Positions 59,108-64,000 of a stretch of 64,000 nt of DNA are shown piece after piece (position 1 is the stretch's first letter; each line of letters opens with the position of its first letter). Source of the stretch: Rhodocyclaceae bacterium (GTDB taxonomy: Bacteria; Pseudomonadota; Gammaproteobacteria; Burkholderiales; Rhodocyclaceae); the NCBI GenBank assembly GCA_030824275.1, contig JAVBXY010000038.1, forward strand, positions 124,001 through 188,000, written 5' to 3'. A program made the position numbers and the translations under genes. The notes below the pieces were generated by a model. The model was not told the DNA's origin and did no database searches. It saw only the letters and a list, made by a program, of their open reading frames with translations.

Positions 59108-60550
59108 TCAGAAAATTTCGAAGTACTCGCGGTGTTCCCAGTCGGACACCTCGAGATTGAAGCGGGCGATTTCGGCCTCCTTGAGGCGGCAGAAGTATTC
59201 CACGAAACCGGCGCCGAGACCTTCGCTCAGGGCCGTGTCAGCGCGCAGCGCGGCAAGGGCTTCTTCCAGCATATGGGGCAGGGTTTCCGCTGGTGTGTCG
59301 TAGGGCATGTCGGCGGACGGCGGTGGCTCCAGTTTGCGGGCCATGCCATCCATGCCGGCGATGATCTGGCTGGCAAAGTAGAGGTAGGGGTTGGCCGCCG
59401 GTTCGCCGATGCGGTTTTCCAGGTGCGTCGCCGGGTCGCCGGCACCGCCGATCAGGCGGATCATCGCGCCCCGATTGTCGCGGCCCCAGAGCACGCGGTC
59501 CGGCGCTAGGGAGTTGGGCCGGTAGCGCTTGTAGCCATTGATGGTCGGCGTGGATAAGGCCGCCGCGCCACGGCCGTGGGCGAGCAGGCCGGCGAGGTAG
59601 TGGCGACCGATCGGTGAGAGATCGGCACCGTCCGTGGCGACGAAGGCGTTGCTGCCGTCCGCTGCGATCAAGGACTGATGCAGGTGCCAGCCGCTGGACA
59701 TGATATTGGGCAGCTTCGGCCGGCACATGAAGGTGGCGTGATAACCGTGGCGGCGGCAGATCTGCTTGACGGCACTGCGGAACAGCACCATGTCGTCGGC
59801 GGGCGAGAGGCCGGTGCTGGCGGCGAAGGTGAACTCCACCTGACTGGGGCCGAACTCGACTTCCAGCGAGCGCAGCGGCAGGCCGAGGGCCATGATGTCG
59901 CGGCGGATCAGCTCGCAGACCGGGTCGATCAGGTCGTAGCGCTGTTCGGTCAGATACTGATAACCCTGCGCCAGCAGTTCCACCGCTGGCGGCTCGCCCG
60001 GCAGGCCGGGCGCGGCAGCGTGTTCCGGGCGCAGCTTGGGGTCCATGAGCTTGAAGACATGGAATTCCACTTCGAGTCCGGCGAAGAACTGATGGCCGGT
60101 CGCCGCCAGTTTTGCCAGCACGTTGCGGTATAGGCGCCGCGTGTCGAAAGGCACCGGACTGCCGTTGTGGAAGTAGGTGTCGCACAACAGCCATGCCGTG
60201 TGCGGCGCCCAGGGCAGGCGCTTGGCGGTGCCGGGGTCGGCCACCATGATGGCGTCGGCGGCGCCCTGCATCTCCGGCATGTTGAAGCCGCCGCCGGTGC
60301 TGAATACCGGAAAGACGGTGCGGTGCGAGGTGTCCTTGGCGAACAGCGTGGTGGTGATGGCGACGCCGGTCTCCAGGGCCTTCACCGCTTCGGCGACGAC
60401 CAGGGTTTTGCCGCGCAGGATGCCGTGCTGGTCGGCGAAGGAGAAGCGCACCAGCTCGACGCCTTCCGCTTCCCAGCGCTTGGGCAGTTCGGCGGCGAGG
60501 CGGCGCTGTTCGTCGGACCAGAGTCCGTGGCGGGCGACGAAGGAACTCAC
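59108..60550 (-). CDS. Glutamine-synthetase-family ligase (gamma-glutamyl-amide synthetase-like)
   Basis: 480 residues starting at GTG 60550, which overlaps the oxygenase stop as GTGA. Family motifs are LVRFSFADQHGILRGK (beta-grasp domain), FAGLEVEFHVFKL (metal Glu), LEVEFGPSQVEFTF, MSSGWHLHQSLI (ATP/metal site) and NGYKRYRPNSLAPDRVLWGRDNRGAMIRL (glutamate/ATP Arg). It belongs to the GlnA-like group that ligates glutamate to amines rather than housekeeping GlnA, as judged by the context and divergent N-terminus. The sandwiching between a Rieske oxygenase and a ferredoxin suggests a catabolic substrate. Confidence 0.85.
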   Translation of the reverse strand: MSSFVARHGLWSDEQRRLAAELPKRWEAEGVELVRFSFADQHGILRGKTLVVAEAVKALETGVAITTTLFAKDTSHRTVFPVFSTGGGFNMPEMQGAADAIMVADPGTAKRLPWAPHTAWLLCDTYFHNGSPVPFDTRRLYRNVLAKLAATGHQFFAGLEVEFHVFKLMDPKLRPEHAAAPGLPGEPPAVELLAQGYQYLTEQRYDLIDPVCELIRRDIMALGLPLRSLEVEFGPSQVEFTFAASTGLSPADDMVLFRSAVKQICRRHGYHATFMCRPKLPNIMSSGWHLHQSLIAADGSNAFVATDGADLSPIGRHYLAGLLAHGRGAAALSTPTINGYKRYRPNSLAPDRVLWGRDNRGAMIRLIGGAGDPATHLENRIGEPAANPYLYFASQIIAGMDGMARKLEPPPSADMPYDTPAETLPHMLEEALAALRADTALSEGLGAGFVEYFCRLKEAEIARFNLEVSDWEHREYFEIF

Positions 60551-61857
60551 GACTTTGCCCAGGGCGAGTCGGCGCGGCGTTTCGCATCGCCGTTGCGCCA
60601 GTAGCTTTCGTGGTCCTTGCCGGTGTCGACGCCATCGTAGGATGCCGGGCCGACCAGTTGCGCGGCGGTGGCAGCGGTCGGACGCATCGGCGCCGTCTCG
60701 CCAGCGCCGACTTTTTCGATGGCCTCGTTCAGCAGGCGACGGTAGGCGATGATGGCCTTGTCGCTGCTGCCCAAATGCTCGCGGGTGCGGTTCTGGATCG
60801 GTCCCTGGGACTCGCAGGCCCACTGGTCATGGACGTTGATGTCGAGGCCCATGCCGGTATAGGTCTGCGTTGCTTGTTCCTCGACGCTGTAGCCCCAGTC
60901 GTTGGCGCGGTTGCGGTTGGGGCGGAAGTCCGGCGGGGCGTAGGTCTTGATGCGCTGCTCCCACATGGCCGGCTTGTCCACGGGTTTGCCGAAGCTGGTG
61001 AAGATAGAGAACCAGTAGTTGTTGTTGTCGTCCACCGGCACGTGGAACTGGGTGATGGTCATTTCCGAACTCATGGGAATGACGAAGGCCTGGGGGAAGG
61101 CGATGTTGGTGACGCGCACGTGGGTTTGCGTTTCGTCCAGCACCCGCAGGGTGGTGATGCGCAGGCCGTAATCGGTGCTGGCGACTGAAATATCGGGACG
61201 GTCGTACTCGCGCAACACCTTGGTGATCGGCACGTCCGAATCCGCCGAGGTGCCGCGAAACTGCTTGCCGTAGCTTTCCGCCGTGTCCTCGTCCTCGAAG
61301 AAACGATGCAGATAGGAGGCGTGGGCCGGGTCCATGCCGACTTCCAGCGCCTGGAGCCAGTTGCATTCCCAGAGGCCCTTGAAGGCGAAGGTGTAGGCGT
61401 CGGGGGCGGTGAAGCAGTCGAAGGCGGGGAAGGCCGGCGGCTCGCCGCTGCCTATGTATGCAAAGAGTACACCGGACTTTTCGGTGACCGGATAGGCGCG
61501 TTGTTTGACGTGCTTGCACAACTGGCTGGTGATGGGCTCCGCCGGCGTGTCCAGGCAGTTGCCATTCACGTCGAACAGCCAGCCGTGGAAGGGGCAGCGC
61601 AGGCCGTCATGTTCCAGTCGGCCGTAGGCGAGGTCGGCGTTGCGATGCGGACAATCCCTGTCCAGCAGGCCGTAACGGCCTTCTTCATCACGGAAGAGAA
61701 CGAAGTCCTCGCCCAGTAGACGGACGGCGCGAATTGGCTTTTTTGGATCGAATTCGGCCACCAATGCGATGGGCTGCCAATACTGGCGCAGCAGTTTGCC
61801 AGTCGGTGCGCCGGGACCGACGCGGGTGAGTTTGTCGTTTTGTTCTGCGCTGATCAT
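60547..61857 (-). CDS. Rieske non-heme iron aromatic oxygenase, large subunit
   Basis: 436 residues. The Rieske cluster motif has Cys69, His71, Cys88 and His91 (DRDCPHRNADLAYGRLEHDG then LRCPFHGW). The mononuclear iron motif is ALEVGMDPAHASYLHRFF, about residues 175-192. Type is that of phthalate 4,5-dioxygenase/vanillate O-demethylase (alpha-only) oxygenases. No beta subunit follows. A dispersed-motif copy encodes EKVGAGETA near the C-terminus. First gene of the operon, divergent from a GntR regulator. Confidence 0.9.
   Translation of the reverse strand: MISAEQNDKLTRVGPGAPTGKLLRQYWQPIALVAEFDPKKPIRAVRLLGEDFVLFRDEEGRYGLLDRDCPHRNADLAYGRLEHDGLRCPFHGWLFDVNGNCLDTPAEPITSQLCKHVKQRAYPVTEKSGVLFAYIGSGEPPAFPAFDCFTAPDAYTFAFKGLWECNWLQALEVGMDPAHASYLHRFFEDEDTAESYGKQFRGTSADSDVPITKVLREYDRPDISVASTDYGLRITTLRVLDETQTHVRVTNIAFPQAFVIPMSSEMTITQFHVPVDDNNNYWFSIFTSFGKPVDKPAMWEQRIKTYAPPDFRPNRNRANDWGYSVEEQATQTYTGMGLDINVHDQWACESQGPIQNRTREHLGSSDKAIIAYRRLLNEAIEKVGAGETAPMRPTAATAAQLVGPASYDGVDTGKDHESYWRNGDAKRRADSPWAKS
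60692..60716 (+). repeat. Dispersed 24-bp motif, copy 12
   Basis: GCCGTCTCGCC followed by AGCGCCGACTTTTT. It lies near the 3' end of the Rieske oxygenase gene (minus-strand gene), encoding KVGAGETA outside the conserved domains. Confidence 0.85.
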
Positions 61858-61893
61858 GCCGTTTGTCTCCTTTATGTATTCATTGGTCGCGTG

Positions 61894-61905
61894 ATTGCAT
61901 ACAAT
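61894..61905. promoter_or_regulatory. Candidate GntR operator
   Basis: ATTG-CATA-CAAT, a perfect interrupted palindrome in the 68-bp divergent gap between the oxygenase and the GntR gene, where a FadR-subfamily repressor would be expected to bind. Confidence 0.5.
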
Positions 61906-61925
61906 ATAGCAAAAGGAGGCCGTCC

Positions 61926-62651
61926 ATGGAAACCCAGCAGACCAGAGTTCTCGTTCAACTACGCGATTTGATTCTCAAAGGCCACTTCGCGCCCGGCGAG
62001 CGACTGGCGGAAATCCCCATTGCCGAGCAGCTCGATGCCTCGCGCACGCCGGTGCGGCTGGCCCTGACCACGCTGGAGCAAGAGGGACTGGTGGAGGCGT
62101 CGTCTTCCGGTGGTTACGTGATGCGGCGGTTCACGGCGCAGGAGATCGACGACGCCATTGCGGTGCGCGGCCATCTCGAAGGCATGGCGGCGCGCTTGGT
62201 GGCGGAGCACGGCGTGACGCGCCAGCTCGGCAATGATCTCGACGACTGCCTGAAACAGGGAGACCGCATTTTTGCCGGGCCGAGCATGAGCCTCGACGAC
62301 TATGCGGCCTACATCGAGATGAACAACCGCTTCCACGAACTGATCGTCGGCGCTGCGGGAAATGCGGCCTTGACGCGCGCCATCGAACTCAACAACCGCC
62401 TGCCCTTCGCGGCGGCCAGCGCCATGCTGCCGATGCAGCCCTCCCACGACGAAGGTCGCAACTGGATGTGGATGGCGCACCAGCAGCATCATGCGCTGGC
62501 CGATGCCTTGCGGCGGGGTGAAGGCGCGCGGGCGCAGGCACTGGCGGAAGAACACACACAGATCGCGCGCAGCAATGTGCGTTATGCGCTGGAGAATCCG
62601 GAACTGGCGATGAAGCTGCTGCCGGGGATGCGGCTGGTGGCGGGGGCTTAG
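61926..62651 (+). CDS. GntR-family (FadR/FCD) transcriptional regulator
   Basis: 241 residues from ATG 61926, preceded by a strong AAGGAGG. The winged helix (LRDLILKGHFAPGERLAEIPIAEQLDASRTPVRLALTTLEQEGLVEASSSGGYVMRRFT) is followed by an all-helical FCD domain (EIDDAIAVRGHLEGMAARL, NNRFHELIVGAAGN) whose Asp/His residues typically bind a metal and a carboxylate effector. It diverges from the Rieske operon, so it is the likely repressor of that operon. Effector unknown. Confidence 0.92.
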   Translation: METQQTRVLVQLRDLILKGHFAPGERLAEIPIAEQLDASRTPVRLALTTLEQEGLVEASSSGGYVMRRFTAQEIDDAIAVRGHLEGMAARLVAEHGVTRQLGNDLDDCLKQGDRIFAGPSMSLDDYAAYIEMNNRFHELIVGAAGNAALTRAIELNNRLPFAAASAMLPMQPSHDEGRNWMWMAHQQHHALADALRRGEGARAQALAEEHTQIARSNVRYALENPELAMKLLPGMRLVAGA

Positions 62652-62666
62652 AAACCCCAGGCCGGC

Positions 62667-63077
62667 TCAGGCGCTGGGAGTTTCGTTGAGCGTCAGCCAA
62701 TAGCGGCTGATCAGTCCCAGGGACTCGGTGAATTTGTCGAAATCCACCGGCTTGCGTACATAGCTGTTTGCACCGCTGGCGCAGGCCTCGCGGATGTCCT
62801 TGTCTTCGCGCGAGGTGGTCAGCACGACCACCGGCAGGCAGCGGGTGCGGTCGTCGGCACGCATGCGGCGCAGCACTTCGTGGCCGTCGATGCGCGGCAG
62901 CTTGAGATCAAGGAGCACCAGTACGGGCAGGGGATTGGTGCGGGCCAGCAGGTCCAGCGCCTCGACCCCATCGCGGGCGACCAGGACCGGCCGCGTCATG
63001 CCGTTCTTCTTCAGCGCCAGCAGCGTCAGCGCTTCGTCGTCCGCGTTGTCTTCGACCAGTAGCAGCGGACGGTCCAT
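62667..63077 (-). CDS. Single-domain response regulator (Rcp1-like)
   Basis: 136-residue receiver domain with no output domain. The acidic pair Glu9-Asp10, phospho-acceptor Asp57 (LLDLKLP), Thr87 and Lys109 (VRKPVD) are all present. The extended loop (ADDEALTLLALKKNG) is typical of Rcp1-type regulators that pair with phytochrome-like or hybrid histidine kinases. No kinase gene lies in the window, so its partner is unknown. It ends 15 bp from the GntR stop (convergent) and starts 9 bp after the prmB stop. Confidence 0.9.
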   Translation of the reverse strand: MDRPLLLVEDNADDEALTLLALKKNGMTRPVLVARDGVEALDLLARTNPLPVLVLLDLKLPRIDGHEVLRRMRADDRTRCLPVVVLTTSREDKDIREACASGANSYVRKPVDFDKFTESLGLISRYWLTLNETPSA

Positions 63078-63086
63078 GACGTTGGC

Positions 63087-63968
63087 TCAGGGCAGGTCGT
63101 CGCCGGCGACGAGGAAGACTTTTCCCTCGGCGGTTTCCGTATCGAGCCACATCATGGGCAGTTCGGGGAATGCCGCGTCCACGAGATCGCGGTTGTGGCC
63201 GACCTCGATGGCGATGACACCGCCCGGATTGAGGTGCTGTTTCGCCTCGGCAAGGATGCGGCGCACGACATCGAGGCCATCTTCGCCGGCCGCCAGCGCC
63301 AGCGAGGGCTCATGGCGATATTCCGGGGGCAGGGCGGCCATCGCTTCTGCCGTGACGTAGGGCGGATTGCTGATGATGAGGTCGTAGCGCTTGCCGGGTA
63401 CGGCGGCAAAGAGGTCGGACTCGATGGCGTGGACGCTGTCTTCCAGGCCGTAGTCGGCGATGTTGCGGCGGGCGACGGCCAGCGCCGAGGGCGAGATGTC
63501 GATGGCGTCTACTTCGGCATTGGGGAATGCATGGGCCATGACGATGGCGAGGCAGCCGGAGCCGGTGCATAAGTCGAGGGCGCTGCCGACGTGGCTGGGA
63601 TCTTCGATCCAGGGCGCGAAGCCGTCTTCGAGCAGTTCGGCGAAATAGGAACGCGGCACGATGACGCGCTCATCAACGTGGAAGCGGAAGGGGCCAAGCC
63701 AGGCTTCCTGCACCAGATAGGCCGTCGGCAGGCGGCGGGCAATGCGTTGTTGCAGGAGATTGAGCACGGCCAGGCGCTCGTTGCGGGCGAGCTTGGCATC
63801 CAGCCAGGGATCGAGCTGATTGCGGGGCAGGTGCAGGGTGGCGAGGATCAGCCAGGCGGCTTCATCGTAGGCATTGTCGGTGCCGTGTCCATAGAACAGG
63901 TCGGCTTCGTTGAAGCGGCTGACGGCCCAGCGCAGCCAGTCGCGGACGGTAATGAGTTCGTCGACCAT
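63087..63968 (-). CDS. prmB: Ribosomal protein uL3 glutamine N5-methyltransferase PrmB
   Basis: Methylates a conserved glutamine of ribosomal protein uL3. 293 residues. SAM motif I ALDLCTGSGCLAIVMA and the catalytic NPPY (DLIISNPPYVTAEAM) are intact. The N-terminal helical part (LITVRDWLRWAVSRFNEADLFYGHGTDNAYDEAAWLI) is specific to PrmB and separates it from PrmC. The coding region ends the window on the right; the last 32 bp show nothing further. Confidence 0.94.
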   Translation of the reverse strand: MVDELITVRDWLRWAVSRFNEADLFYGHGTDNAYDEAAWLILATLHLPRNQLDPWLDAKLARNERLAVLNLLQQRIARRLPTAYLVQEAWLGPFRFHVDERVIVPRSYFAELLEDGFAPWIEDPSHVGSALDLCTGSGCLAIVMAHAFPNAEVDAIDISPSALAVARRNIADYGLEDSVHAIESDLFAAVPGKRYDLIISNPPYVTAEAMAALPPEYRHEPSLALAAGEDGLDVVRRILAEAKQHLNPGGVIAIEVGHNRDLVDAAFPELPMMWLDTETAEGKVFLVAGDDLP

Positions 63969-64000
63969 CAGCGCATCAACCTTTCGATAGTGCCTTCGTA

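Noticed and set aside
54003..62651. Prophage or transposon as source of the accessory region
   Set aside because: No integrase, transposase, terminal inverted repeats or tRNA attachment duplication found.

Overview
The window reads as chromosomal DNA of a GC-rich betaproteobacterium, most likely of the Rhodocyclales (Azoarcus, Thauera, Sterolibacterium or Denitratisoma type). The grounds are the gene order nadB / rpoE-rseABC-mucD / lepA-lepB-rnc-era-recO-pdxJ-acpS-nagZ, an EF-P with Arg32 next to its rhamnosyltransferase gene earP, a complete isc operon with an extra NifS-like desulfurase, and an aerobic benzoyl-CoA (box) cluster. The assignment is from gene content only. I see no prophage, insertion sequence, CRISPR array or rRNA operon.

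Layout. 1-6.4 kb: a cell-envelope stress locus (sigma-E, its anti-sigma factor RseA, RseB, RseC and a DegP-type protease), with nadB and a ygfX-like gene at the edge. 6.4-13.7 kb: one tightly overlapping housekeeping operon (lepA, lepB, a DUF4845 protein, rnc, era, recO, pdxJ, acpS, nagZ). 13.7-18.8 kb: efp-earP, a family 5 uracil-DNA glycosylase, uvrC, pgsA and three tRNA genes (Gly-GCC, Cys-GCA, Leu-TAA). 18.8-25.1 kb: a DUF1178 protein, a metallophosphoesterase, mutS, suhB, trmJ and cysE. 25.1-33 kb: the iron-sulfur assembly operon iscR-nifS-like-iscS-iscU-iscA-hscB-hscA-fdx-iscX, followed by tatD and tpx. 33-37 kb: typA, a methylthioinosine phosphorylase, def and a DUF599 membrane protein.

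37-54 kb is a catabolic island for aromatic acids. Benzoate would be activated by a benzoate-CoA ligase; BoxA/BoxB would make the 2,3-epoxide and BoxC would open the ring, under the benzoyl-CoA-responsive repressor BoxR. boxD (semialdehyde dehydrogenase) is not in the window. A second module (LysR regulator, EntE-type aryl-acid adenylating enzyme, FAD hydroxylase) looks like a CoA-linked hydroxylation route for salicylate or a similar acid. A five-gene branched-chain-amino-acid-type ABC importer follows. A TGCA repeat with 10-bp period lies at the boxC promoter, with a near match before the importer and a weaker one between boxR and its neighbour, which suggests one BoxR regulon.

54-64 kb is accessory: a lipoprotein metalloprotease, a spermidine-synthase-like gene with a C9 tract before its start, an AT-richer patch holding a hemerythrin-like gene that lacks two iron ligands and a coupled 56-residue gene, and a Tat-exported hydrolase with a divergent LysR. 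Then comes a GntR-controlled operon joining a Rieske oxygenase, a glutamine-synthetase-like ligase and a putidaredoxin-type ferredoxin, and finally a response regulator and prmB.

The most unusual signal is a dispersed motif of about 24 bp, GCCGTNYCRCC followed directly by AGCGCCGACTTTT. Twelve good copies are scattered through the 64 kb in both orientations, inside unrelated genes and between genes. Its nearest known analogues in form are DNA uptake sequences.
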